From assembly GCA_014871385.1 (NCBI GenBank), contig CM026428.1, positions 12,340,041-12,404,040 of the forward strand: DNA of 64,000 nucleotides. Reading direction: 5' to 3'. The notes beneath the pieces are model-generated. The model saw only the letters and a program-made list of their open reading frames with translations, did no database searches and had not been told where the DNA came from. Shown in pieces: positions 1 through 9,849 of this stretch; position 1 is the first letter of the stretch, and the number at the start of each line of letters is the position of its first letter. The DNA comes from Ceratodon purpureus (Eukaryota > Streptophyta > Bryopsida > Pseudoditrichales > Ditrichaceae). The position numbers and the translations under genes were made by a program.

Positions 1-990
1 TGGGCAAGGGTCTCGGAAATCCGAGAGGTCAGAAATGCATTGTCGGATCCGACAGTCGTAATTTGGTTCAAGTAATTTTGCGGTACTGTTGGTCCACGAG
101 ATTTCATTCTCGAAATTCTCTGATGTTCGGATAGATGTATTTTTTAAATTTGGGCAAGGGTCTCGGAAATCCGAGAGGTCAGAAATGCATTGTCGGATCC
201 GACAGTCGTAATTTGGTTCAAGTAATTTTGCGGTACTGTTGGTCCACGAGATTTCATTCTCGAAATTCTCTGATGTTCGGATAGATGTATTTTTTAAATT
301 TGGGCAAGGGTCTCGGAAATCCGAGAGGTCAGAAATGCATTGTCGGATCCGACAGTCGTAATTTGGTTCAAGTAATTTTGCGGTACTGTTGGTCCAGGAG
401 ATTTCATTCTCGAAATTCTCTGATGTTCGGATAGATATATTTTTTAAATTTGGGCAAGGGTCTCGGAAATCCGAGAGGTCAGAAATGCATTGTCGGATCC
501 GACAGTCGTAATTTGGTTCAAGTAATTTTGCGGTACTGTTGGTCCAGGAGATTTCATTCTCGAGATTCTCTGATGTTCGGATAGATATATGTTTTAAAAT
601 TGGGCAAGGGTCTCGGAAACCCGAGAGGTCAGAAATGCATTGTCGGATCCGACAGTCGTAATTTGGTTCAAGGAATTTTGCGGTACTGTTGGTCCAGGAG
701 ATTTCATTCTCAAAACTCTCTGATGTTCGGAGAGCTGTTGTTTTAAATCTGGGAAAGGGTCTCGGAAATCCGAGAGGTCAGAAATGCATTGTCGGATCCG
801 ACAGTCGTAATTTGGTTCAAGTAATTTTGCGGTACTGTTGGTCCAGGGGATTTCATTCTCGAAATTCTCTGATGTTCGGATAGATATATTTTTAAAATGT
901 GGGCAAGGGTCTCGGAAATCCGAGAGGTCAGAAATGCATTGTCGGATCCGACAGTCGGAATTTGGTTCAAGGAATTTCGCGGTACCGTGT
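1..990. repeat. Tandem array of 150-bp units with paired inverted repeats
   Basis: Units start at 1, 151, 301, 451, 601, about 750 and about 900; the last is cut short near 990, so there are about 6.6 units. The array may continue to the left of the window. Each full unit holds two inverted repeats of 6-2-6 geometry: TCTCGGA-AA-TCCGAGA near its start and the perfect palindrome TGTCGGATCCGACA (41-54, 191-204, 341-354, 491-504, 641-654, 790-803, 940-953). Units 1-4 are almost identical and later ones diverge, which suggests recent expansion at the left. No long ORF is credible here. Confidence 0.95.
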
Positions 991-1129
991 TAAATTGTAT
1001 GGTTATATGTCCAATATCACCCAATTATTGGACAAATGAGCTTAAATTCATGATACCGGCGTTAAAAACTAACTCTACATGCTAGAATTCGTGAAAATAG
1101 GATCCGACAGTGGTTTTCGGAGAACTAAA

Positions 1130-2275
1130 AGTGCAGGGGTCTTCAAAAAGTTTTATCTTCAAAATGCGCTGTAGGATCCGACAGCGGTTTTTTCGGTTTT
1201 CAAATGATGAGGGGATGTCGTTTTTCTCCGGATGCATGTTCTGTAACTTTAATAATCGGTGCCAAACCCTTGAGATTTTTGCGAGGGGTCTTCAGAAAGT
1301 TTGATCTTCAAAATGCTCTGTAGGATCCGACAGCGGTTTTTTCGGTTTTCAAATGTTGAGGGGATGTCGTTTTTCCCCGGATGCATGTTCTGTAACTTTA
1401 ATAATCGGTGCCAATCTCTTGAGATTCTCGCGAGGGGTCTTCAAAAAGTTTGATCTTCAAAATGCTCTGTAGGATCCGACAGCGGTTTTTTCGGTTTTCA
1501 AATGTTGAGGGGATGTCGTTTTTCCCCGGATGCATGTTCTGTAACTTTAATAATTGGTGCCAATCTCTTGAGATTCTCGCGAGGGGTCTTCAGAAAGTTT
1601 GATCTTCAAAATGCTCTGTAGGATCCGACAGCGGTTTTTTCGGTTTTCAAATGTTAAGGGGATGTCGTTTTTCCCCGGATGCATGTTCTGTAACTTTAAT
1701 AATCGGTGCCAATCTCTTGAGATTGTTGCGAGGGGTCTTCAGAAAGTTTGATCTTCAAAATGCTCTGTAGGATCCGACAGCGGTTTTTTTCGGTTTTCAA
1801 ATGTTAAGGGGATGTCGTTTTTCGCCGGATGCATGTTCTGTAACTTTAATAATCGGTGCCAAACCCTTGAGATTTTTGCGAGGGGTCTTCAAAAAGTTTG
1901 ATCTTCAAAATGCTCTGTAGGATCCGACAGCGGTTTTTTCGGTTTTCAAATGTTGAGGGGATGTCGTTTTTCCCCGGATGCATGTTCTGTAACTTTAATA
2001 ATCGGTGCCAATCTCTTGAGATTTTCGCGAGGGGTCTTCAAAAAGTTTGATCTTCAAAATGCTCTGTAGGATCCGACAGCGGTTTTTTCGGTTTTCAAAT
2101 GTTAAGGGGATGTCGTTTTTCCCCGGATGCATGTTCTGTAACTTTAATAATCGGTGCCAATCTCTTGAGATTGTGGCGAGGGGTCTTCAAAAAGTTTGAT
2201 CTTCAAAATGCTCTGTAGGATCCGACAGCGGTTTTTTCGGTTTTCAAATGTTGAGGGGATGTCGGATTTTTCTTT
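1130..2275. repeat. Tandem array of 149-bp units, second family
   Basis: The marker GTAGGATCCGACAGCGG recurs at 1171, 1320, 1469, 1618, 1767, 1917, 2066 and 2215, a period of 149-150 bp over eight units. The unit is unrelated in most of its length to the array at 1-990 but has the same period and shares the core GGATCCGACAG, a half-site of the palindrome found there. The last unit runs into a splice acceptor at 2317-2318, so the array probably lies in an intron or upstream region of the gene that follows. Confidence 0.93.
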
Positions 2276-2318
2276 ACGCATGCCGTGTAACTTTGAAATT
2301 TGGTGACTTGTTTTGTAG

Positions 2319-4304
2319 ATTAAAAACCACTACGACAAACATCCGACGAAGGTGGAGATGAGTTTGGACAAATTGCTTATGGTTGCCACTACTGAAGCAC
2401 TACCCAAAGCGAAGGCAAAATGGCTGCGAATGTGGAACGGGTCAGAGAGTTCTCGAAAGACGGTAAAGTTCCCTGCGAGTCCGTGCTCGGAGAATGTGCT
2501 CGGCCCCTGGCTTTCAAGAGCTGCCTTCTGGGCTAATGTAAGAATCTCCTGCTTAGCTTCGTAAATGTCCACCTTCATCTCTTCGTTTTATATGGGAGAT
2601 TCTACTAATATCTCTGTCTAAATCTCTTTCTTTGGGCTTATGGAATCTACAGATTGAGGAGGCCGCGGAAGCTGAGTGCTCAACTTGGCTTGAAACAATT
2701 GAAAAGGAAGAAGAGGCGTCTGAATCCGGCCCCAAGATAAGGCCCAAACGAGTCTCCATGGAGACTTACATGGAGAAATGGCGAGTGCTCCTTTGGGAGA
2801 AGGCGTACGGGGCATTCTTTACAGGTGCCAATGCTTACACAAGATCTCTTCCCTTCGCGTCGCAAGCTGGAACTGACATGGCTATGAAGAGGCTGGTCTA
2901 TAGGTACTTTAAGCGGGAGCTCATCCCTGCTGGAGTGGTAGACGCGTACCCAGCAGCCTGGGAGAGCTGGAAGGAGACCAACAACTCGGAGTATATGTTT
3001 ACAGTGAACCAAAGAAAGGTATACAACTTGCAGCACCTCAATGAGGGATGCTGGTACCTAGAGTGCCCAAAGACTATGGTCACTGAGGAAGAAAAGGCAA
3101 TCAAGGAACAGCACACGAAGAAGAAGGATGGCGAAGAGGAGGTGAGTGAGTTCGTCGACGACATCCTCCCCCCAAATTTAGACAGTCTACCCAACTCGGA
3201 TGCGCATGCTGTGTCCGCGGAGACGGGGGCTGCAGATGCAAGCGCGCGCAAACGAAAGAGAGGGGGAAATCCGAAGACGACGTCGAGGGAGACCAGTAAG
3301 GAGACACCGCAGAACAAGGAGCCATCGCAGAGGAAGAGGACGGCGAAGAAGCCAGGGAATCAGAAGGATGAGACCACAGCACCCGAGAGGGTTGGCCTCT
3401 CTCCTAGCATCGAGCACGCCGAGAAGCCAGTGGTCGCCATAGCTGCGCATATAGAGGGCTCGCAGCAGCTGATCAAGAACGAATCTGTAGCGGTATGGGC
3501 TGAGGAGGGAATGATCACTTCGTTCAAGGGGATGCCAGAGGGCTTCCATGCAGTATTTGACTGGATCAAGGGCATTACGAATAAGCGGCCAAGATACAAG
3601 AATGGCAAACTTGTTCGTCGGGGATATGCCGATCTCGTCATCGTGGATGTGCCGGAGAAGTTGAGCGTTCCAGGTGTCTCACTGCGAACAGATGAGATTC
3701 CAGATTGGAACGATCGAGACGACACTTTCCTTGCAGGAGTTTTCGGCGTCGCTGGACATATTTTGCATGACAACGGCGCTCTAATCGTAATTCACAGCGC
3801 TGACGCCGGAGCAGTAGAGAAGGAAATGGAGGAGTGGTTGAAATGGTTCCCATTTAAGATTCACAAGTCCTGGTTAGGATACAATCGCCTGCGGCTCAGC
3901 TCTTCAAAGAAGAGCGGATCCACGACAAATTGTTTTCGGGTCCACCTTCTTACCCATTCTACTCATTCGGAGTTCGAGTTTCGGACGGTACCGCCAGAGT
4001 TTTGTAGGCACGGAATCGACATCGCCGAGGACGATGTCATCCAGAATTGGACAACGATGGCAACCCAGGCCATGAGGAATCGCGTACCCTGGCGCGGTCC
4101 GAGGGAGAAGGATCAGCTCTTCATGGAGAGCATAATTCGCGCCACAACTGATGAAGGGGACGTGGTCGTGGACGTTACCGCCGCCACAGGTAGGTCTTTG
4201 GGCCGAATTGTTATCAAATTCCTTTGCCTTAGAAGAAGTACTTGCTGGTACTTACTATTCAGTGGATATGGATTGTAGGAGCATCAATCAAAGCCTGCCG
4301 AGAT
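2319..4304 (+). pseudogene. 5' part of a DNA-methylase-like gene, interrupted by hAT copy 1
   Basis: Three exons are visible: 2319-2537 (acceptor TTTTGTAG, donor GTAAGA), 2653-4189 (acceptor CTACAG, donor GTAGGT) and 4279-4304, where the mobile element begins. They join in one open frame. Upstream exons or the start codon lie in or before the repeat arrays. The product has a charged N-terminal third, a basic Lys/Arg/Thr-rich linker at about residues 190-260 (counted from 2319), and a C-terminal region like N4/N6 DNA methylases. The segment ADLVIVDVPE at about 399-408 stands where DPPY would be, and VVVDVTAATG at about 577-586 resembles the DPFxGSG cofactor motif. Both motifs are altered, so catalysis is doubtful. 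The gene continues at 19289 after the element. It may itself belong to a repeated family. Methylase-like assignment is by motif layout only. Confidence 0.62.
4297..4304. repeat. Target-site duplication, left, hAT copy 1
   Basis: GCCGAGAT immediately before the element, repeated at 19281-19288 immediately after it. Eight bases is the duplication length of hAT elements. Confidence 0.95.
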
Positions 4305-4323
4305 CATGGTTGTCATAATGGAC
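4305..4323 (+). repeat. Left terminal inverted repeat, hAT copy 1
   Basis: CATGGTTGTCATAATGGAC, exact complement of 19262-19280. Similarity continues inward with one mismatch then GAC. Confidence 0.96.
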
Positions 4324-4402
4324 GGACGGGCCAAAAAATTGTCGTGTAGTCACGTGACGAACGTGACGGACGGTTATCGGACGGACGCTTATCGGACGGG
4401 CT
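4320..4402. repeat. Left subterminal GGACGG-type repeats
   Basis: Short motifs GACGGACGG, GTGACGAAC/GTGACGGAC and two copies of TTATCGGACGG are packed directly inside the left end, together with a TCACGTGA palindrome. Similar GACGGAC/TAACGGAC motifs sit inside the right end (19200-19262). Repeated subterminal motifs are the usual transposase-binding sites of hAT elements; binding here is inference. Confidence 0.7.
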
Positions 4403-4447
4403 CCCGACCGCGAGCAAAATTACTGTCCTCACAGTTTACTACTGTTT

Positions 4448-4760
4448 ACCATGGGTGGCGCCCGTCGTCGTGTCCGCGCGCGTCTTTGCGCCTGTTCGCG
4501 CCGGTCATTTGTGGCTGTTCGCGCCCGTCGTCAGTCTCGCGCGCGCGCGGTGATCGCGCCCGATTACCCTCGCCCGACCAGGGTCGCCCGCGCCCGTCGC
4601 GCGCTTGCTGTGATCGCGCCCGTCGTCAGTCTCGCGCGCACGCGGTGATCGCGCCCGATTACCCTCGCCCAATCAGGGTCGCCCGCGCCCGTAACATGCT
4701 CGCGCCCGTAGCAGCCTGCGCGCGCCCAACCTGCTCGCGCCCACACTGTCGGCCCCGTGA
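4448..4760 (+). promoter_or_regulatory. GC block 1 (CGCGCCCG motif cluster) before the 134-aa gene
   Basis: Dense repeats of TCGCGCCCG and GCGCGCCCG, including an internal duplication of about 80 bp (GTGATCGCGCCCGATTACC occurs twice). A TATA box follows at once. Very high CpG content contrasts with the AT-rich surroundings. Likely an upstream regulatory array. Confidence 0.75.
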
Positions 4761-4761
4761 G

Positions 4762-4768
4762 TATAAAT
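4762..4768 (+). promoter_or_regulatory. TATA box of the 134-aa gene
   Basis: TATAAAT directly after GC block 1, about 128 bp before the ATG at 4890. The leader segment 4804-4850 matches the leader of the next gene (5822-5866): both contain TTGCCTTCAACAGCCC and GGGTAGCTGATTGC. Confidence 0.75.
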
Positions 4769-4889
4769 TGCCACCCTCCTCCACTGATTTCGCACCCCCC
4801 CACTTTGTGCATTTTGCCTTCAACAGCCCAAGGGTAGCTGATTGCTTAGTGCTACGGTGGGTTTCTCAACATTCGGTGTACCGTCCAAC

Positions 4890-5294
4890 ATGAATTCCAA
4901 CGCCTGCAATTGCCAACAAATCAAGTCCATTATGAGTTTAACGAATGGTGCTACTCCACCGGGCACTGCACAGCGAACGGACACAGTTATTTGGTCAAAG
5001 CTGGAGCGACTCCGTCAACTGATTGAGTTCTTCGAGGATTGGATCTCTCGCCGTGACAAATTGGTGGCCTACGCAGAGAATGGACGCCCTCTGCCTCCAA
5101 CCACTGAAGAGCAGTTGGCAACCCAAGCGACTGTCGAAGAACTTGACTGTGAGATTGGCGATCTCATCAAAGAACTGAAGAAGGAGATGGCAATACTTTG
5201 TGTCCCCACTATTGTCTCTAGTGCTCAAACGAACCATTTCGAGACGCACTTGAAAGACCTAGAGGACCGGTACCTAGAGTGCATGGCACTGTAA
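4890..5294 (+). CDS. Small charged protein of the hAT element, 134 aa, function unknown
   Basis: I chose the ATG at 4890 because it follows a TATA box and leader; an in-frame ATG at 4842 lies inside the conserved leader and is less likely. The product begins with a Cys-containing stretch (MNSNACNC) and is otherwise a charged, helix-prone chain. Two segments look amphipathic or coiled-coil: about 30-55 (WSKLERLRQLIEFFEDWI) and 85-105 (ELDCEIGDLIKELKKEM). A third charged helix precedes the C-terminus. No enzyme motif is visible. It is the first gene unit in the element and is identical in both copies. A role as a binding partner of the larger element proteins would fit, but that is a guess. Confidence 0.7.
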   Translation: MNSNACNCQQIKSIMSLTNGATPPGTAQRTDTVIWSKLERLRQLIEFFEDWISRRDKLVAYAENGRPLPPTTEEQLATQATVEELDCEIGDLIKELKKEMAILCVPTIVSSAQTNHFETHLKDLEDRYLECMAL

Positions 5295-5325
5295 TCGACA
5301 TTACAATGAAGTGATACATTTCCAA

Positions 5326-5335
5326 AATAAATAAA
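5326..5335 (+). terminator. Polyadenylation signal of the 134-aa gene
   Basis: AATAAATAAA, 32 bp after the stop codon and 70 bp before the next GC block, so each gene unit appears to have its own 3' end. Confidence 0.7.
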
Positions 5336-5404
5336 GTATTCTTTTTTAACTCTGAATTTGCAAGTCCTCTTTGGTTACTCTGATTTTTAACAGTGTTCTA
5401 GGTT

Positions 5405-5776
5405 GTGGTGGCGCCCGTCCTGGCCCACTGCTCGCGCCCGTCCATTCAGCGTTGGCGCCCGACGGTCGCGCCCGTACAGTTCGGATCGCGCCCGAAAATA
5501 TCCGCGCGCCCGCGTCGACGTCCGCGCGCGCGCCCCTTCGGTACCCGGACGACGCCCGCTCGCGCCCGACGAAGACCGGGTCGGTACCCGCTCGCGCGCG
5601 GTAAAACCCGCGCGCGCCCGTCATATACCCGCCACTGAACCGCTCGCGCCCGTTGATATCCGCGCGGGCGCGGACGGATACACGGCCGAAACCCCGCCGT
5701 CGGTGCCCGCGCGCGCCCGTCGGGTTTCCGCTCGCGCCCGTAGCAGGCTGTTCGCGCCCGTTCCCTGGCGCCCGTG
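5405..5776 (+). promoter_or_regulatory. GC block 2 before the RING-like gene
   Basis: A run of CTCGCGCCCG/CGCGCGCCCG motifs ending 2 bp before a TATA box. Same organisation as block 1. Confidence 0.75.
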
Positions 5777-5778
5777 AC

Positions 5779-5786
5779 TATAAAAG
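5779..5786 (+). promoter_or_regulatory. TATA box of the RING-like gene
   Basis: TATAAAAG directly after GC block 2. Its leader (5822-5866) matches that of the preceding gene. Confidence 0.8.
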
Positions 5787-6061
5787 GGCGATTTCCCACC
5801 TCATTTTGCACTCCCCCCCCCTTTGAGCACCTTGCCTTCAACAGCCCCCGGGTAGCTGATTGCGTGGTACTCAGGTGGGTCCCAGCACTCTGACACGTGT
5901 CCTTGTTTTTATTCTCCAGAACTCTATGGTGTCTGTGTATTACATTTGAGAATTTTGTAAATGTTTATAATTTGTAAATGTGATTGAGGTTCTGGGGTAG
6001 TCGTAGGCTTTTAATTTTGCACCTTCGGAAGACTTCGAAGAACGATCTACCTCGAGCAGAC

Positions 6062-8614
6062 ATGGAACGGCAACAACCAGCACTCACGGCGGCAGAGCAG
6101 AGGAAAAAGCAAAAGGATGCGGGACGGCCCAGGCATGGAAACCTCCAACATAAGAGGGTCCACGTCTTATTGAATCCAGCAAAGCTGGCATTCAGAGGGT
6201 GGGAAGCTGCATCGCAACCGTGGACTCTAGCAACGTGTGAACAATTCATTGAATGGTGCCACATTGGGAAGTTATTCCCGTTGCACCGTCATAAAAACAA
6301 TCGTACTTCAAACAAGGCGAACATGAGATATTGCAAGAACCGTCAGTTCGGGAGGCGGTGTTTGGAGGTGTGGCAGGTCCTATACAACCAGGCGATGAAC
6401 GAGAGGAATGAGGTTCCGCTCTTTATTTGTAGAATGGTATATGCCGAGGTAGTGCTTCATAGGCAGGTGGATTGGAGGACCATACGGTTGACTCCTAGCG
6501 TCCACCGGCGTCCACATGAGATGGCGATACCTACAGGGGTCCTAAGATTCCCAGGTGTGGACTGGGCATACTTGGATGATCCTGAGGATCAAGCGCCTGT
6601 TGAATGGAGTGACTCAGAGGAGGATAATGATTCTGATGGTACGGTAGACCGTCCCCCTCAATCACAAACAAGAGCAGCGACTAGTGCTAGAATCACACGG
6701 TTAAAAAAGAAGGATCCTGTGCTAGCTGCCTGTTTGTCGACGAGGAATCGTGCACCGCCTGCAAATCCTACTGGACCGGGTATTCCTCATCAGGCTCCTC
6801 CAGCAATCGTCGGGGGCCCGAGCAATGTTGATGTTGCTCCTCCAATATTAGTTCCACAGATTGCGGGCCCGAGCAATGTTGATGTAGCTCCTCATGTACT
6901 GAATCCACAGATTGCGGGCCCGAGCAATGTAATGGAAGATGATGACACTGGGTTTGCAGATGAGTTGGAGGCTACAATAGCCGCCGCTGATGCCCAGGGC
7001 CTGCAAGTCGATGCATTGCAGAAGGAGCTGGAAGGAAAAAATGCAATAATTTCTGAGATGGAGAAGACTATCCAGAACTTGTACGAGGAAGCTGATAGGA
7101 TGAATGAGATTATACGGAAGCAGAATGAAGAGATTTCGCAACTTAGATCTGCGAAGACTCCGACTTACATACCCGAAGCAAGCCAAGCTCCAATCCCTGG
7201 TAGCCCTGGAATGAACGAGGAAGACGTTAATGCCATCATTGAATCGGCCACGCACGGTCTCCTGGAAGATACCCCGGTCCGAGTTCCCCGTAAGCCAATC
7301 ATTCCATTTGCGTCATCAAGTCAAGTGATGCACCCCCCCCAGCGGCAAATCATGTTCGTAGATTCTCAAGAGACGGAGGACTCTTTGGGATTTCAACAGC
7401 CATCAGTACCCACTGTCTCCGAATTGCAAGCTACCAACGGGATGCTCAGAAAGTATCTGATCGAGATGAGCAGACAGTACTACCAATGGAAGATTGCATG
7501 CATCATGAACGTCGACCGTTTCAGACAGATGCGTGCTGAGTTCGAGAGGATTGACCGCGACTACCTCCAGCTTAACTCCAAGAGAGATTTCGGACTTACC
7601 TCGTGGGCAGATCCAAATGAAATGTTCCCTGACAGCCTACCGATGATTGGTAAAGCAATAGATTGGACGCGGTTGGGGTGGGAGTACAAGACCGCCATAT
7701 CCAATGAGAAGATCGCTAAAAATGCAAAGCCAAGCTTGCTCTGGCCCAATCCAGCGAAGTATGTGTTGGATGGAACCCACTGTGCAATTTGTACCAATCT
7801 ATTTGGGCCAGAGGGGGGCTGGCAATTGGGATCCTGTCAATGCATGTATCATCCACAATGCTTGATCTCGTGGGCCTTGATACGTCGGAAGTGTGCAGTA
7901 TGTAAGGCCCCCTTACACAAGCGTTTTTATGAGCAATTCGGCCTAGTGAATTGGATGCCACCGCATTGGGAGCTAAATAAGGAAAATACTCCTGACTTTT
8001 CGGACAAGTGGGGTGAAGACTTGATTTGGAATTGGCTTATGGGAATGCACCTGTCCTATATTAAACAAATGAGCGATCAGTGGAGGTGGGACCAGAAACC
8101 TGCGGAGATTGTACGGATCTGCCACGAACTCATCAAGGGCGGGACGGAGGAGGAACTCGAGGGAAGGAGGAATTTCTTCTACCAAGTGCTACATGGGTAT
8201 TGGGATATTCAAACTTGTACATTCCAGTACGGCCCCCATCCTCTTGGATTTAAGTGGAATTCCAAAGGGGAGTTGGTTGCGGATCAGATCAAGGAGTTGC
8301 ACGACATGACTGCAGAGGATTTCCGGATCGCTGAGGATGTACAAACCGCGGAATCTGAATGGGATATATTGTTCAAGAATCAAGCCGTGGATTTCCTATG
8401 TGCTGAAGTGGCTCCGGAGGTCGTAACAGTGCTCCGTCGGATGCGCAACAACAACTTCATGGAAGCAATGCTTGGAGGAGATGGCATAGCGAAGAGAACC
8501 CGTTCTGCCAAGCGGAAACTCATCGCCAACGATGGGGCAGAAAGTAGTGCAGCAGGTACCTCTCGTGCTCGACACGATGAGGGTGGATCGAGTTCCTCTG
8601 CACCGGGCACGTGA
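6062..8614 (+). CDS. Coiled-coil protein with a RING-like zinc finger, 850 aa, hAT cargo
   Basis: The start at 6062 has a good context (CAGACATGG) and opens a basic N-terminus; the frame is open for 26 more codons upstream. Order of regions: basic, Trp/Cys-rich N-terminal domain (about 1-150); acidic Ser/Asp stretch (about 185-200); Pro-rich linker with three GPSNV repeats (about 250-290); coiled coil (about 300-363); then a zinc-finger domain at about 574-614 with CAIC, SCQC, YHPQC and KCAVC. That pattern, C-x2-C..C-x-C-x2-H-x2-C-x10-C-x2-C, is a RING variant. RING fingers usually make E3 ubiquitin ligases, so it could tag host or element proteins, but this is unproven. The C-terminus has a likely nuclear signal (KRTRSAKRK). 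Copy 2 differs by two amino acids. Confidence 0.78.
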   Translation: MERQQPALTAAEQRKKQKDAGRPRHGNLQHKRVHVLLNPAKLAFRGWEAASQPWTLATCEQFIEWCHIGKLFPLHRHKNNRTSNKANMRYCKNRQFGRRCLEVWQVLYNQAMNERNEVPLFICRMVYAEVVLHRQVDWRTIRLTPSVHRRPHEMAIPTGVLRFPGVDWAYLDDPEDQAPVEWSDSEEDNDSDGTVDRPPQSQTRAATSARITRLKKKDPVLAACLSTRNRAPPANPTGPGIPHQAPPAIVGGPSNVDVAPPILVPQIAGPSNVDVAPHVLNPQIAGPSNVMEDDDTGFADELEATIAAADAQGLQVDALQKELEGKNAIISEMEKTIQNLYEEADRMNEIIRKQNEEISQLRSAKTPTYIPEASQAPIPGSPGMNEEDVNAIIESATHGLLEDTPVRVPRKPIIPFASSSQVMHPPQRQIMFVDSQETEDSLGFQQPSVPTVSELQATNGMLRKYLIEMSRQYYQWKIACIMNVDRFRQMRAEFERIDRDYLQLNSKRDFGLTSWADPNEMFPDSLPMIGKAIDWTRLGWEYKTAISNEKIAKNAKPSLLWPNPAKYVLDGTHCAICTNLFGPEGGWQLGSCQCMYHPQCLISWALIRRKCAVCKAPLHKRFYEQFGLVNWMPPHWELNKENTPDFSDKWGEDLIWNWLMGMHLSYIKQMSDQWRWDQKPAEIVRICHELIKGGTEEELEGRRNFFYQVLHGYWDIQTCTFQYGPHPLGFKWNSKGELVADQIKELHDMTAEDFRIAEDVQTAESEWDILFKNQAVDFLCAEVAPEVVTVLRRMRNNNFMEAMLGGDGIAKRTRSAKRKLIANDGAESSAAGTSRARHDEGGSSSSAPGT

Positions 8615-8940
8615 CGTCGTGGAGATCCATGAGTGAAGACCACGTTTTGTAAAAAGATATCGGAATATAAATACATGTAGATGGCATAGGGGTATGGATA
8701 GGTTTGGGATTACATTCACATGTTTAATGTTTGTTAAACTCAAACAATGGATGATAATTTGCTTTTGTAAATCATTGTCGTGATTCTCAAGACGCTTTTA
8801 TGCTCCCTTCATAATACATTGGCCTCTCTTTTTTGGATTGCCAATCATGTTATTCATTCCGCCCGTTGTCTCATCTCCTTCCATCGTATGATAAGTGTAT
8901 AAATATCTCTGTTGCACACCAAAATGTTTAATATGGACAG
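8615..8940. other. 3' flank of the RING-like gene, AT-rich, no gene seen
   Basis: Contains AATATAAATA at about 8663, a possible weak polyadenylation signal. Nothing else recognisable. Confidence 0.5.
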
Positions 8941-9138
8941 TGGATTTAAGTCACGCTAAGGGTCCCTTCACACCTGGAGGTGTGTACCACCGGCTACCGA
9001 CTGTCTAACTCCGGGCCCTCCAAAAAACCCGTTTCCGATTCACAGGGTTCGAGTTAATTTACAGGGGGTTGGGTCTCGTGATAGGCCAGAGTCGGGGATC
9101 GGGGGCTGGGGTTCTTGCTGGATTTAAGTCACGCTAAG
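8941..9138. mobile_element. Nested 158-bp insertion with 20-bp target duplications, SINE-like
   Basis: TGGATTTAAGTCACGCTAAG occurs at 8941-8960 and again at 9119-9138, exactly flanking 158 bp (8961-9118). Long direct duplications of this kind are typical of retroposed short elements made by LINE machinery. The insert contains GGTTCGAG, like the B box of tRNA-derived SINEs, but I see no convincing A box and no A-tail. It is present in the same place in copy 2, so it was inserted before the large element spread. Confidence 0.55.
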
Positions 9139-9204
9139 AGAACTTCAGTTATTGTAAGTGTATTTAACTTATGGACTGAATTTTATGTTACGTGGATTTG
9201 AACT

Positions 9205-9830
9205 CTGATCCCGCCCGCATGGTCGCGCGCGTTTGCGCGCGCCCGTAGTGTGCGTACTCGCGCGCGCGCGAACCTGCCCCAGCGAGAATAAAACCAGGAT
9301 TACGCCCGCCCGTGCGCGCGCGCACGAACTGCTCGCGCGCGTGCGGAGTGCTCGCGCCCGTCGCGCCCACAGCGCGCGAACGGATACTGAAATGTGGAAC
9401 ACCCGACGGTGTCTCCGTCGTTTGGCTCGCGCCCGATTCCGCATGCGCCCGCCCGATTTCGCGCGCGCCCGACAGTGCACGCGCGCGCGCACTGCAACCT
9501 GGGTGGGGGACTAATTTCTCTCCCCAAACTCTCTTTTCCATTTGCCCGCGCCCGTACGCGCGCGCGCGTCCTGATCGCGCCCGTCAAACCAACCGCGCGC
9601 GCGCGGTCGCGTGATTCTGAATCTCTTCCTCCCCCACAATGTCCCCCGCATTTCGTTCGCGCCCAATTTCGCGCGCGCCCGATTGCGCGCGCCCGTCAAT
9701 ACTCGCGCGCGCGCACTGCAACCATGTCATGGAAGTAATTTCTCCCCATTCAGTCCCTCGTTCCATTTGCACGCGCCCGGACGCGCTCGCGCCCATCAAT
9801 GCGGGCGCCCGTTTTGCACGCGCCCAAGCA
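9205..9830 (+). repeat. GC block 3, no gene directly after it
   Basis: The longest cluster of CGCGCGCCCG motifs. It is split by two AT-richer leader-like stretches (about 9505-9545 and 9615-9655), each before a new motif run, and may be two or three promoter units fused. Short ORFs inside are Arg/Ala/Pro runs imposed by base composition and are not genes. Confidence 0.75.
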
Positions 9831-9849
9831 CTCCAACAACATCACTCAA

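Noticed and set aside
4306-5841. Several 65-195 codon ORFs rich in Arg, Ala and Pro in the GC blocks on both strands
   Set aside because: They arise from CGCGCCCG repeats being open in all frames; they overlap each other, differ in frame and lack any domain.
8961-9118. A tRNA gene, because of GGTTCGAG
   Set aside because: No cloverleaf or A box can be drawn around it.
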